Of a DNA stretch of 64,000 nucleotides, positions 34,240-44,329 are shown one piece after another. A program made the translations under genes and the position numbers. Source of the DNA: Gammaproteobacteria bacterium (lineage in GTDB: Bacteria > Pseudomonadota > Gammaproteobacteria > Pseudomonadales > Pseudomonadaceae); assembly GCA_012728415.1 (NCBI GenBank), contig JAAYFD010000022.1, positions 55,459-119,458 on the forward strand. Direction: 5' to 3'. Each line of letters opens with the position of its first letter. The stretch's first letter is position 1. The notes beneath the pieces are model-generated. The model worked only from the letters and a program-made list of their open reading frames with translations. It had not been told where the DNA came from and did no database searches.

Positions 34240-35466
34240 GTGTGGGGACAAGAGTCTGAAAGCTGGAGCATTGCGTTGATGTCACGTATCGGTTTGAGAC
34301 AGTTACTGGTGTTGCTGGCGCTGACCAGCACGCTGGCGGTCAGCATGAATGTGCTTTGGGTCAGTAACTCGCTGCATCAACAGGCCCTGCTTGAGCACAG
34401 CCTGAAAAATCAGCAGGGATATGCAGCCCTGTTAGCCAGCAAGCTGCAGTGGCGTTTACAACAGGGCGCACAAACTGCTCCTTTCGACAGCCTGGAGCCG
34501 ACGGGGCAGCAGCGGATCTGGGTCATCAGCAATGACGGCAAGGTACTGTTCCCGGCAGGCTCGGACCTGGCGCCTGCTCAGGAGCGCGGGCTGGATGGAC
34601 GGTACAGGGAGCATTCTGCCCTGATACGAGACGAACAGGGTGTGGAACGGATGACCAGCGTGGTTGCCGTTCCCGGGACGGACTGGTTGCTGGTGCTGCA
34701 GACAGAGCTGTCAGAGCGGCCCAGGCTGCAGTGGGCGCTTGTCGACATACTGGCTGCTGTTTTGCCTGCCAGCTTGTTGTTGATTCTGCTGGCATGGCTG
34801 GCGGGCGGGCGTGTGGCCCGCCCGCTTGGTTCGCTGGCTGTTTATGTCCGCAACCTGAACCGTCCGGAAAGCATGGCCGCAATCAGGGCAGTGCAGCCGG
34901 CCTTGAAAGAGACAGCCGAGCTAAAAAAAGGGTTGCTGCAAGGCATCAGGCAGCTGCAGCCAGTGTCGTCGCCAGGACAGCCAGAAGGCGAATATCTGGA
35001 TCCGGTTACAGGGCTGAGCAGTCCAGATATTTTGCCGGAGCTCGTGGCCAATATCAGCCAGGGCGACATAGGTTTTACTGCGATGGCCTTGGCGGTGGAT
35101 GACTATGGGCAAGTGCAGGAGTATTTTTCTCAGCCGTTGCGCGACCAGGCACTGAAACATTTGGCCGAACTGCTGCTGAACCATTCCCGCGAGCTGGACA
35201 TCAGCGTACGTTTGGGTGAAGAAGTTTTTTTGTTGCTGCTGCCACAGTGCCCTGTAACCATTGCCCAGCGCATCGCTGAGCGCTTGCGGTGCAAAGTTCA
35301 GGAGAGTTTGTTTCCTGGTGTGGGGCACATGACCATTTCAATAGGCGTAGCCGGCTATCAGCCAGGCAGTGGTAACCCGCTGGATACTCTGAAACGGGCA
35401 CAACAGCTGTTGATCAGTGCACGGCGTGAGGGGCAAAATCGTGTTCATGCTGGGACAAGCGAGTAG
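34240..35466 (+). CDS. Membrane sensor with degenerate GGDEF domain
   Basis: Two TM segments flanking an extracytoplasmic region; DPVTGLSS and RLGEEVFLLLLPQ in place of GG[DE]EF. Confidence 0.75.
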   Translation: MWGQESESWSIALMSRIGLRQLLVLLALTSTLAVSMNVLWVSNSLHQQALLEHSLKNQQGYAALLASKLQWRLQQGAQTAPFDSLEPTGQQRIWVISNDGKVLFPAGSDLAPAQERGLDGRYREHSALIRDEQGVERMTSVVAVPGTDWLLVLQTELSERPRLQWALVDILAAVLPASLLLILLAWLAGGRVARPLGSLAVYVRNLNRPESMAAIRAVQPALKETAELKKGLLQGIRQLQPVSSPGQPEGEYLDPVTGLSSPDILPELVANISQGDIGFTAMALAVDDYGQVQEYFSQPLRDQALKHLAELLLNHSRELDISVRLGEEVFLLLLPQCPVTIAQRIAERLRCKVQESLFPGVGHMTISIGVAGYQPGSGNPLDTLKRAQQLLISARREGQNRVHAGTSE

Positions 35467-35487
35467 GGGTTCGGCACTGCAATAAAG

Positions 35488-35811
35488 TCAGTTGCGGTCG
35501 GCAAAGATACCGATGAGGGCGAAGAGCACCAGCAGCACGGGGAACAGGGTGTAATTGTTTAGCTGGGCCAGCAGCAGTTTCAGCTGTGGCGTCAGGTAGA
35601 TCATGGCCAGTCCATAGCCGATGGCAGATACCAGAATAAAAATTAGTGTGCGAAAGATGAAGTTTAATGTTGCAGTCTGGCGGCGCAGCCAGCGGTTGAC
35701 GTGTGGGCCGGCCAGCACCAGAGTGGCTGCCATCAGTGCCATACTGATATCGGACAGATGACTGCGGGACCATTGTGACAGGCTGACAATCCAGCTGATG
35801 AACATATCCAT
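35488..35811 (-). CDS. DUF3392 family membrane protein
   Basis: 107 aa, WIVSLSQWSRSHLSDISMALMAATLVLAGPHVNRWLRR. Confidence 0.8.
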   Translation of the reverse strand: MDMFISWIVSLSQWSRSHLSDISMALMAATLVLAGPHVNRWLRRQTATLNFIFRTLIFILVSAIGYGLAMIYLTPQLKLLLAQLNNYTLFPVLLVLFALIGIFADRN

Positions 35812-36002
35812 GATAATTCCTGTTTGAGTGACCAGATGGGTTGGGTATAACGGTTTGCTTTAAAACTCAGGGCCACGATGGTTGCAAGCCTGGACCTGTC
35901 GGTCATTGTGATATGACTGGGCCTCAGCAGTATGTTTGGCGTTGCTGAAAATAATGGCGCAAGCTGAGTCTCCGGTGAGGTCGGCAAATACGCTGGCCTG
36001 GA

Positions 36003-37187
36003 TTATAGCGCTGGTTCCAGAAATATTTGCAGTAGATCATTCAGAAACAGCTGTCCCTGGTGTGTGGCCGTCAGGTGCTGCGGGTTGGCAGACAACAAGC
36101 CGCGTTGCTGCGCCTGTTGCCGGGCCTGTGTCAAGACCTCCAGAGACAGGCCGGTACGTTCGGCAAACAGGCTGGTCGGCACACCTGCCGTAAGGCGCAA
36201 TGCATTCATCATGAACTCGAATGGCAGCTCGTCATCACTCAGTAGCTGTGTGCCGGCCCGCTGCGGCCGGTCGCCACGCAGATAGTCATCTGGCTGACGG
36301 GTTTTCCAGTAGCGCTCAATACGGCCGTCATTGTGGCTGACCTTGCCATGAGCACCGGCACCGATGCCGAGAAAGTCACCGAATTGCCAGTAGTTCAGGT
36401 TGTGCCGTGCCTGTTGTCCGTCGCGGGCATGGGCGGAGACCTCGTACTGGTGGTAGCCATGGCTGGTCAGCAGTGCCAGTCCCTGCTCCTGAATGTCCCA
36501 TAGGCAGTCGTCTTCTGGCAGCAATGGTGGTTTGCTCCAATATACTGTATTGGGTTCGATGGTTAGCTGGTACCAGGAGATATGGCCCGGATCAAACGCC
36601 AGTGCTTGCTGCAAGTCGTCCATGGCGTGTGCCAGGGTCTGGTCCGGCAGGCCGTGCATCAGGTCCAGGTTGATGTGCTCAAATCCGGCTTGCCGGGCTA
36701 TCTGTACTGCACGCAGGGCCTCGTCACCGTTATGCACTCGGCCCAGCAGTTGCAGGTGATTATTGTTAAAACTCTGCACACCGATCGACAACCGGTTGAT
36801 ACCCAGTGCGCGATAGGCGGAAAACTTGTCTTGCTCGAAGGTGCCGGGGTTGGCTTCCAGGGTGATTTCGATGCCAGCTTGCCAGTCCGTACGCGCCTGA
36901 ATGCCCTCCAGCAGGCGCTGGAGGGCTTCGGCAGAGAACAGGCTGGGAGTGCCACCGCCGATGAAAATTGAGCTCAGCGGGCGGTTGGCTGCCAGTGGCA
37001 GGTCCTGCTCCAGATCCTGCAGCAGGGCATCCACATAGGCCTGTTCCGGCAGGCTGGCCGGGGCTGCGTGTGAATTGAAGTCGCAATAGGGGCATTTGCG
37101 GATGCACCAGGGAATATGCACATATAGCGCCAGGGGCGGCAGCTGGGGCAGAGGGCGGCGGCTGTCGGTGGTCAGTAGCTGGTTCAT
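36003..37187 (-). CDS. hemW: Heme chaperone HemW (radical SAM)
   Basis: LYVHIPWCIRKCPYCDFNSH; SIFIGGGTPSLFS; INRLSIGVQSF. Confidence 0.95.
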   Translation of the reverse strand: MNQLLTTDSRRPLPQLPPLALYVHIPWCIRKCPYCDFNSHAAPASLPEQAYVDALLQDLEQDLPLAANRPLSSIFIGGGTPSLFSAEALQRLLEGIQARTDWQAGIEITLEANPGTFEQDKFSAYRALGINRLSIGVQSFNNNHLQLLGRVHNGDEALRAVQIARQAGFEHINLDLMHGLPDQTLAHAMDDLQQALAFDPGHISWYQLTIEPNTVYWSKPPLLPEDDCLWDIQEQGLALLTSHGYHQYEVSAHARDGQQARHNLNYWQFGDFLGIGAGAHGKVSHNDGRIERYWKTRQPDDYLRGDRPQRAGTQLLSDDELPFEFMMNALRLTAGVPTSLFAERTGLSLEVLTQARQQAQQRGLLSANPQHLTATHQGQLFLNDLLQIFLEPAL

Positions 37188-37512
37188 TTTTTTACGGCGT
37201 TATCCAGTGCATGCTGTTTGTAGGGGCTCTTGGCTACGATGTTGCGCGGGATGGGGCGCCCTGCAAAGCTACGCTGCCAGTCCCGCTGTAATCTTTGAAG
37301 CTGTTGTTGATGCTTTGCGGTGGCCCCGCCCCGCCTGTGGATACACCTTGCCGTTTGCGGAGAGTGACCAGGCTGTGCCGGGCTGCTGCCGCTTGTGTGA
37401 GGAGCTGGGCTGATATGGACCCACTCCCCCTGCTGGTGCGCCCCAGCACCGGGAGACAGCCTGTACGAGCCACTATTTTAGTGGCGACCCGCATTACAAA
37501 AAAGGCGCCTCA

Positions 37513-37577
37513 GGTCGCGGCTGAAGCCGTTCGTACAGGGCCGGTGCCGCAGCGCAGCGTTACGTCGCGCTGCACCG
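37513..37577. repeat. REP-like element between rdgB and hemW
   Basis: GGTCGCGGCTGAAGCCGTTCGTACAGGG followed by imperfect long hairpin CCGGTGC-CG-CAGCGC..GCGCTG-CACCGG. Confidence 0.6.
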
Positions 37578-37606
37578 GCTCTGCCGTACATCGGCAGGCA
37601 AAAGAG

Positions 37607-38191
37607 TTACAGCCCCAATCGTTGTCTAAACTGCTGCATGGCCAGTGCCCGGTGGCTAATGCTGTTTTTCAGCTCCGGCTTCAGCTCGGCGCTGCTGCAG
37701 TTGTGCTCTTCAACCCAGAACAGCGGATCATAGCCAAAGCCGTGTTTACCCTGCGCAGTGTGCAGGATGCGGCCCCGCCAGAGACCTTCACAGACAATCG
37801 GCAATGGGTCCTCTGCATGGCGTACCAGTGCCAGTGCACAGACGAATTGCGCGCCACGCTGGGCATCAGGTACATCAGTCAGCGCGGCCAGCAGCTTGCT
37901 GTTGTTGGCCGCGTCATCCCCGCTGCCTGAGTAGCGGGCCGAGTGGATGCCCGGCGCACCGCCGAGAAAATCCACCGCAAGACCGGAGTCGTCAGCCAGC
38001 GCCGGCAGGCCTGTTATACGCGCGGCATGACGGGCCTTGAGGATGGCGTTTTCAATAAAAGACAGACCGGTTTCTTCCGCTACTTCACTGCTGAACTCGG
38101 CAATCGAACGTACTTGGAAAGAGTCGCCCAGCATGGCTTGCAGCTCTTTCAGTTTGCCGGCGTTATGGCTGGCCAGAACAATGGTCTTCAT
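37607..38191 (-). CDS. rdgB: XTP/dITP pyrophosphatase
   Basis: [53 protein letters not shown]. Confidence 0.96.
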   Translation of the reverse strand: MKTIVLASHNAGKLKELQAMLGDSFQVRSIAEFSSEVAEETGLSFIENAILKARHAARITGLPALADDSGLAVDFLGGAPGIHSARYSGSGDDAANNSKLLAALTDVPDAQRGAQFVCALALVRHAEDPLPIVCEGLWRGRILHTAQGKHGFGYDPLFWVEEHNCSSAELKPELKNSISHRALAMQQFRQRLGL

Positions 38192-38607
38192 GGGTCGGGA
38201 AACACTTCCTGGTTGAATTTCAGGCTGTGGCTTTTGCCTTCAGTGTCCACTAGCTTGATGTCGAATTTAAGCAGCTCGCGGCTGTCGATCGGAAACTGGG
38301 CAATGTAATACACCGCCTCGCCCTCATCAATTTCGCGGAACTCGAGGCTTTTCACCTGGCCAAGCAGGTTGGTCAGGGTGCCACTGACGCTGCTTCTTTC
38401 GCCCTTGCCGTCACGCAGCGGCGAGACGTTGAGCACCGCGATATTCTTGCCGCGCTCAAGACCGCTGGCCTTGGCAATTTCCGGTTGCAGAAAGCTGGAG
38501 TTGAAGACGATGTAATGGATGTCCAGCGCTCCCGAGGTGATTTTTTGCTCAGCGGCAACGCCCAGGCTCAGCAGCAGGCCAAGGGTCAGGGTAATCAGTT
38601 TGTGCAT
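38188..38607 (-). CDS. DUF4426 domain protein
   Basis: Signal peptide, 139 aa, between rdgB and metW as in pseudomonads. Confidence 0.75.
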   Translation of the reverse strand: MHKLITLTLGLLLSLGVAAEQKITSGALDIHYIVFNSSFLQPEIAKASGLERGKNIAVLNVSPLRDGKGERSSVSGTLTNLLGQVKSLEFREIDEGEAVYYIAQFPIDSRELLKFDIKLVDTEGKSHSLKFNQEVFPDP

Positions 38608-38622
38608 GTCCAGAATCCTCCG

Positions 38623-39231
38623 TCAGGCGGTTTTGACAGTATTGCGGGTGACGCGGTAAATGCCGATTTCGCCCAGCAGGTTGGGCCACAGTTTGCTGCC
38701 CAGGTGGTCGCGGTGCTGGTTGTCCACGGCCAGCCGGTCGAGTACCTGCATTTGCATCTCGCTGCACAGGGCTTCGAAGTCCTTGAAGGTGCAGAAGTGA
38801 ATATTGGGTGTGTTGTACCAGGTGTAGGGCATGAAGTCTGATACTGGCATGCGGCCACGGGTGGCCAGATACCAGCGGCAACGCCAGTGGCCGAAGTTGG
38901 GGAAGGTAATGATGCAGGTGCGGCCTACACGCAACATTTCTTGCAGAATGCGGTCGGGGTAGTGTACGACCTGCAGGGCCTGGGTCATCACCACCACATC
39001 GAAGCTGTTGCTGGCAAAGTTGCCCAGCCCCAGGTCCAGGTTTTGCTCGATTACGTTGACGCCCTTTTCTATACAGGCGTTGATTTTGTCCGGATCGATT
39101 TCCAGTCCATAGCCGGATACGTTTTTGTGCTCCTTGAGCCAGGCCAGCAGCTCGCCGTTACCACAGCCAAGGTCCAGCACACGGCTGTTTTCGGGAATCC
39201 ATTGCTGGATGATTTCCAGATCGGCTCTCAT
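38623..39231 (-). CDS. metW: Methionine biosynthesis protein MetW
   Basis: MRADLEIIQQWIPENSRVLDLGCGNGELLAWL. Confidence 0.94.
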   Translation of the reverse strand: MRADLEIIQQWIPENSRVLDLGCGNGELLAWLKEHKNVSGYGLEIDPDKINACIEKGVNVIEQNLDLGLGNFASNSFDVVVMTQALQVVHYPDRILQEMLRVGRTCIITFPNFGHWRCRWYLATRGRMPVSDFMPYTWYNTPNIHFCTFKDFEALCSEMQMQVLDRLAVDNQHRDHLGSKLWPNLLGEIGIYRVTRNTVKTA

Positions 39232-39233
39232 GC

Positions 39234-40385
39234 TTAAATCTCGATACGGTTCATGTAACTGGAAAACGCCTGCAGGTAGCGCGGATGCGGAATCAGGAAG
39301 GCATCGTGACCGTAGGGTGCGTCAATGTCTACATAGCTGACTTCCTTGCCGGCGGCGATCAGGGCATTGGCTATTTCCTGTGAGCGCTCTGGCGAGAAGC
39401 GCCAGTCGGTGGTGAAGGAAATCAGGTAATAGCGGGCGCTGACATGTGCAAAGGTTTGGGCCAGGTTGCCACCATGGGCAGCAGCAGGGTCGAAGTAATC
39501 CAGCGCCTTGGTCATGATCAGATAGGTATTGGCGTCAAAGCGGGTGGAAAACTGCTCTCCCTGATAGCGCAAATAGCTCTCGACCTGGAATTCGACATTA
39601 TTGACATCGAAGTTCAGCTGGCCGGTCTTCAGCTCGCGACCAAATTTTTGCCCCATTGAGTCGTCCGACAGGTAGGTTATATGGCCGACCATGCGGGCCA
39701 GCTTCAGGCCGCGGCGGGGCAAGGTGTTGTGTTCGAGGAAGTGGCCATTGTGAAAGTCGGGGTCACTGATAATGGCCTGACGGGCCACTTCGTTAAAGGC
39801 AATGTTTTGTGCGCTCAGGCGGGGTGCGGCGGCAATCGCGACGCAGTGGCGCACCCGGTCGGGGAAGTCAATGCTCCACTGTATGGCCTGCATGCCCCCC
39901 AGGCTGCCACCAATCACGGCAGCCCATTGTTCGATGCCGAGACGGTCGGCCAGCCGGGCCTGGCTGCGCACCCAGTCTTGTACGGTCATCATCGGGAAAT
40001 CGGCACCATATGCTTTACCGGTGGCCGGGTTGGTGCTGGCCGGGCCGGTGGAGCCGTGACAGCCACCCAGGTTGTTCAGGCTAACCACATAAAAGCGATT
40101 GGTATCTATGGGCTTGCCCGGCCCTATGCAGGCCTCCCACCAGCCTGGTTTGCGGTCGTCTGCACTGTGATAGCCGGCGGCGTGGTGATGCCCGGACAAC
40201 GCATGACAAATCAGCACCGCATTGCTGCGCGCCTTGTTTAGCGTGCCGTAGGTTTCATAGACCAGCTCGAACTGCTCCAGCTGGCGGCCACAGGCCAGCT
40301 CCAGGGGAGCGGTAAAGTGCGCGACCCTGGGGCTGACCAGACCAACGGAATCTTCTGGAAAATCGCGGGACACCTGATGCTCCAT
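39234..40385 (-). CDS. metX: Homoserine O-acyltransferase MetX
   Basis: [44 protein letters not shown]; start [12 protein letters not shown] at 40385. Confidence 0.96.
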   Translation of the reverse strand: MEHQVSRDFPEDSVGLVSPRVAHFTAPLELACGRQLEQFELVYETYGTLNKARSNAVLICHALSGHHHAAGYHSADDRKPGWWEACIGPGKPIDTNRFYVVSLNNLGGCHGSTGPASTNPATGKAYGADFPMMTVQDWVRSQARLADRLGIEQWAAVIGGSLGGMQAIQWSIDFPDRVRHCVAIAAAPRLSAQNIAFNEVARQAIISDPDFHNGHFLEHNTLPRRGLKLARMVGHITYLSDDSMGQKFGRELKTGQLNFDVNNVEFQVESYLRYQGEQFSTRFDANTYLIMTKALDYFDPAAAHGGNLAQTFAHVSARYYLISFTTDWRFSPERSQEIANALIAAGKEVSYVDIDAPYGHDAFLIPHPRYLQAFSSYMNRIEI

Positions 40386-40473
40386 GCGTGAAAGTGAAAG
40401 TTTGCAACAGCTTGCTGGCTGCCATGCTTTGCCGTGCCTGGTGCACCGGGCGGCAGCCTGTAAAAACCTTGAG

Positions 40474-40791
40474 TCAGCCCCGGGGCATGCTTTTCTGACT
40501 GCCTGCGGGCTGGTCAATACCGGTGGGCCATTGTACAGGATTCTGGATGCGTACGCGCTTTTGCCGGCTCAGCTCACCGCTTTCTATGCTGACTGCATTG
40601 CGTGGTACGGCAAACAGCTTGCTCAGAAAGCGGATCAGTTCGGTATTGGCTTTGCCGTCCACTGGCGGGGCCTGCAAACGGATTTTCAGGCGCTCACCAT
40701 GCTCGCCTGCCAGCTCGCTGCGTCTGGCCCCTGGCTGGATATGACAGTGCAAAACCAGGTCGGGGCCGTCAAATCGGGCATAGCTGCTCAT
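40474..40791 (-). CDS. DUF167 (YggU) family protein
   Basis: [45 protein letters not shown]. Confidence 0.88.
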   Translation of the reverse strand: MSSYARFDGPDLVLHCHIQPGARRSELAGEHGERLKIRLQAPPVDGKANTELIRFLSKLFAVPRNAVSIESGELSRQKRVRIQNPVQWPTGIDQPAGSQKSMPRG

Positions 40792-40794
40792 TGC

Positions 40795-41400
40795 TTACAT
40801 GAACGGGCTGATGATGGCGGGCATGCGTGCCATCACCGCCAGGTTGGCAATCACGAACTTGTCCAGCAAATTGAGCGCCAGAAAGGCAAAAATCGGTGAA
40901 ATATCAATGCCGCCCAAGTCCGGGATAAAGCGCCGTATGGGTGACAGCACAGGCTCGCATACCTGATGTACCAGCTCAACAGCCGGGTGACGGCTGCCCT
41001 GGGCTACCCAAGACAGGATTACGCTGATAATCAGGGCGAAGAAAAATATTTTCACAAACAGGCTGGCCAGGCTGATCAGGCACCAGAGGGCCAGTATCGG
41101 CAGGGCCGACACCAGCTCGGCGCTGGAAGCACCGGCAATCAGCAGTACAGCCAGTGATAACGCCATATGCACCAGCAAAGCCAGCACCAGCGAGGCAAAG
41201 TCGATACCGCCAAGGCCGGGAACGATACGGCGCAGCGGCAGTAGCAGTGGCTGGGTAGCCTTGACGACAAACTGGCTCAGCGGGTTATAGAAATCGGCGC
41301 GAACCAGCTGCAGTACAAAACGCAGCAAAACCAGCAGAATGTATAGTTGTCCCAGGGTCTGCAGGACATAAATCAGGGCTTGGGGACCGGACATAGGCAT
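40795..41400 (-). CDS. YggT family membrane protein
   Basis: RFVLQLVRADFYNPLSQFVVKATQPLLLPLRRIVPGLGGID. Confidence 0.92.
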   Translation of the reverse strand: MPMSGPQALIYVLQTLGQLYILLVLLRFVLQLVRADFYNPLSQFVVKATQPLLLPLRRIVPGLGGIDFASLVLALLVHMALSLAVLLIAGASSAELVSALPILALWCLISLASLFVKIFFFALIISVILSWVAQGSRHPAVELVHQVCEPVLSPIRRFIPDLGGIDISPIFAFLALNLLDKFVIANLAVMARMPAIISPFM

Positions 41401-41617
41401 CTCTAAACGGGTGTGTTGTCAGCAAGTGGGTACATTAGCCTTTCCGTGGGGGTGTTGGCCAGTTTTGATGCACAAACAATGATGAGTATTGCCCATGCGC
41501 GCCCCAGATGTAAGTTTATTTGCAAGTACTGCAGTGATGCTGGCCATGTTTAAACCTGTACGGCATCGTTCTCTGACTGTCGACAGCCACATCTGGGGCA
41601 AATGGCCCGGGCAACAG

Positions 41618-42439
41618 CTAGCCGCTCCCCAGCTCGCAGGACAATTCTGCCGAGCGGTTAGCGGCAGCCTGCAGGGCGCGCTCGACCATCGGGCGGAAAC
41701 CGTCTGCCTCGAAGCTGCGGATGGCCGCATCGGTCGTGCCTTGCGGAGAGGTAACCTGTGCACGGAGGCTGGCAACATCCACATCGCTTTGGCAGGCCAT
41801 GTGCGCGGCTCCCAGAGCGGTCTGGCAAGCCAGCCTGGCGGCGGTGGCGGTATCCAGCCCGAGGCGGACGCCGGCATCGGTCATGGCCTCGATCAGCAAG
41901 AAAAAATAGGCCGGGCCACTGCCGGAAACTGCAGTAACGGCATCCAGCAGCTGTTCTTCGGCTACCCAGACACTGCTACCGACAGCGTTCATAACGGCAG
42001 TTGCCTGCTGACGCTGGGTGTCGCTGACCTGAGCAGCTGCATAGAGCCCGCTAATGCCTTGCTGCAGCAGAGCAGGCGTGTTGGGCATGCAGCGTACTAC
42101 CGGCAGGTGCCCTAGCCATTGCTGCAAGCTGGCACAGCTGATGCCGGCCGCGATGGAGATTATAAGCTGGCCGGGCTGAAGTGCCGGTGCCAGTGCCAGA
42201 CATACGTCACGCATAATTTGCGGTTTGACCGCCAGCAGTATGATATCTGCCCTGGTGCAGGCAGTTGCGTTATCGGCATGCACATGGATGCCAAAATCGT
42301 CGGTCAGTTGCTGGCGTCTCTGGCTGGACGGTTCGCTGGCGTGGATATTGCCAGATGGCATGCCCTGGGCCAGCAGGCCGCCGATCAGGCTGGCGGCCAT
42401 GTTGCCGGCCCCGATAAATGCAATACGCAAATTGTTCAT
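41618..42439 (-). CDS. proC: Pyrroline-5-carboxylate reductase
   Basis: RIAFIGAGNMAASLIGGLL; VRCMPNTPALLQQGISGLY; AVSGSGPAYFFLLIEAM. Confidence 0.97.
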   Translation of the reverse strand: MNNLRIAFIGAGNMAASLIGGLLAQGMPSGNIHASEPSSQRRQQLTDDFGIHVHADNATACTRADIILLAVKPQIMRDVCLALAPALQPGQLIISIAAGISCASLQQWLGHLPVVRCMPNTPALLQQGISGLYAAAQVSDTQRQQATAVMNAVGSSVWVAEEQLLDAVTAVSGSGPAYFFLLIEAMTDAGVRLGLDTATAARLACQTALGAAHMACQSDVDVASLRAQVTSPQGTTDAAIRSFEADGFRPMVERALQAAANRSAELSCELGSG

Positions 42440-42504
42440 GAGTAATCCATTGTCTGGTGTGGAAAAGTGTTTCGCAAAAGGATGCAGTGTCCTGCCGGGC
42501 GCAG

Positions 42505-43191
42505 CTAGGGCCGCGCGCCAAAAATTGCCGTACCTATGCGTACCCAGGTTGCGCCTTCAGCCACGGCAGCTTCCAGATCGCCGCTCATGCCCATCGACAG
42601 GGTATCCATTGGGTGTTGCAACAGTTCGTTGACGTGTTCCAGCAGCTGTCTGGCTTGCGCAAAAGCTGCATGTTGCTCCCTGATGTTGTCGCTGGGCTGC
42701 GGAATGACCATGAGTCCGCGCAAGCACACATTGTCCAGTTTCTCTACGGCCAGGGCCAGCTCTGGCAGCTCCCCAGGCGTGCAACCGGACTTGCTGGCCT
42801 CGCCACTGATGTTCACCTGCAGGCAGATGTTCAGTGCGTTGCGCCCGGGCGGGCGCTGATCAGACAGGCGCCGGGCGGTGCGCAGCCGGTCTACAGAGTG
42901 TACCCAGTCGAAGTGTTCTGCTACCGCACGGGTCTTGTTGGACTGGATATGGCCCAAAAAATGCCAAGTCAGTGGCAAATGTGACAACTGCGCTTGTTTT
43001 TCAAGGGCTTCTTGTAGATAGTTTTCACCCAGATCATGTAGCCCAGCGTGCCAGGCCTCTTCGATGGCCCTGGCCGGCTGTGTTTTGCTGACAGCCAGCA
43101 GGCCCACCTGTTCTGGAGAGCGTCCACATGCCAGCGCCGCAGCGGCAATACGGTTGCGAACGAGGCTGATATTCTCTGTTATGGTAGACAT
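42505..43191 (-). CDS. YggS/PLPBP family PLP homeostasis protein
   Basis: LLAVSKTQPARAIEEAWHAGLHDLGENYLQEALEK; WHFLGHIQSNKTR; LSMGMSGDLEAAVAEGATWVRIGTAIFG. Confidence 0.94.
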   Translation of the reverse strand: MSTITENISLVRNRIAAAALACGRSPEQVGLLAVSKTQPARAIEEAWHAGLHDLGENYLQEALEKQAQLSHLPLTWHFLGHIQSNKTRAVAEHFDWVHSVDRLRTARRLSDQRPPGRNALNICLQVNISGEASKSGCTPGELPELALAVEKLDNVCLRGLMVIPQPSDNIREQHAAFAQARQLLEHVNELLQHPMDTLSMGMSGDLEAAVAEGATWVRIGTAIFGARP

Positions 43192-43264
43192 TACTTGTCC
43201 CGTTGGTTGTAATGACGGCGGCTGCTTATGTTAACTGCTTGTGCATCATATTTGGGGGGGAACC

Positions 43265-44299
43265 ATGGATATTACCGAATTACTGGCGTTCAGCGCCAAG
43301 CAGGGGGCGTCCGACCTGCATCTCTCTGCCGGCTTGCCACCGATGATTCGTGTCGATGGCGACATTCGTCGCATCAATGTGCCGCCGCTGGATCACAAGG
43401 GTGTACACACCATGGTGTATGACATCATGAATGACAAGCAGCGCAAGGATTTTGAAGAATTTCTGGAAACCGACTTCTCGTTCGAGGTTCCAGGCATTGC
43501 CCGCTTCCGGGTCAACGCCTTCAACCAAAACCGCGGTGCTGGTGCTGTGTTCCGGACCATTCCCTCCAAGGTGTTAACGCTTGAAGACCTGCAGCTGGGA
43601 GAGGTGTTTCGCCGTATTGCTGATGTGCCACGCGGACTGGTCCTGGTCACGGGGCCGACCGGCTCGGGCAAATCGACCACGTTGGCAGCCTTGATCGATT
43701 ACCTGAACAGTACGCGCTACCAGCACATTCTGACCATTGAAGATCCGATTGAATTCGTCCACGAGTCGAAAAAAAGCCTGATCAACCAGCGAGAGGTGCA
43801 CCGTGACACTCTGGGCTTCAGTGAAGCACTACGCTCTGCCCTGCGTGAGGATCCTGACGTGATCCTGGTGGGTGAGCTGCGGGATCTGGAAACCATCCGT
43901 CTGGCGCTGACCGCGGCAGAAACCGGGCACCTGGTGTTTGGTACCCTGCATACCACGTCAGCCGCGAAGACCATTGACCGTGTTGTTGACGTCTTCCCGG
44001 CTGAAGAGAAGTCCATGGTGCGTTCTATGCTTTCCGAGTCATTGCAGGCGGTGGTGTCGCAGACACTAATGAAGAAAGTTGGCGGCGGACGGATTGCCGC
44101 ACATGAGATCATGCTGGGCACCCCGGCCATCCGCAACCTGATTCGTGAAGACAAGGTGGCACAGATGTACTCGGCGATCCAGACCGGCGGCAGCATCGGC
44201 ATGCAGACTCTGGACAGCTGCCTGAGCAAGCTGCTCAGCAGTGGCAAGATCACCCGCGACAGCGCGCGGGAAAAAGCCAAAAGCCCGGAAAACTTCTAA
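43265..44299 (+). CDS. pilT: Type IV pilus retraction ATPase PilT
   Basis: MDITELLAFSAKQGASDLHLSAGLPPMIRVDGDIRRI; VTGPTGSGKSTTLAALIDY. Confidence 0.97.
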   Translation: MDITELLAFSAKQGASDLHLSAGLPPMIRVDGDIRRINVPPLDHKGVHTMVYDIMNDKQRKDFEEFLETDFSFEVPGIARFRVNAFNQNRGAGAVFRTIPSKVLTLEDLQLGEVFRRIADVPRGLVLVTGPTGSGKSTTLAALIDYLNSTRYQHILTIEDPIEFVHESKKSLINQREVHRDTLGFSEALRSALREDPDVILVGELRDLETIRLALTAAETGHLVFGTLHTTSAAKTIDRVVDVFPAEEKSMVRSMLSESLQAVVSQTLMKKVGGGRIAAHEIMLGTPAIRNLIREDKVAQMYSAIQTGGSIGMQTLDSCLSKLLSSGKITRDSAREKAKSPENF

Positions 44300-44329
44300 C
44301 CCAGCCCAAAACAAACAAAGGACACGGAT

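Noticed and set aside
37295-37930. 211-aa ORF over the REP region and rdgB
   Set aside because: Antisense to rdgB and composed partly of repeat sequence.
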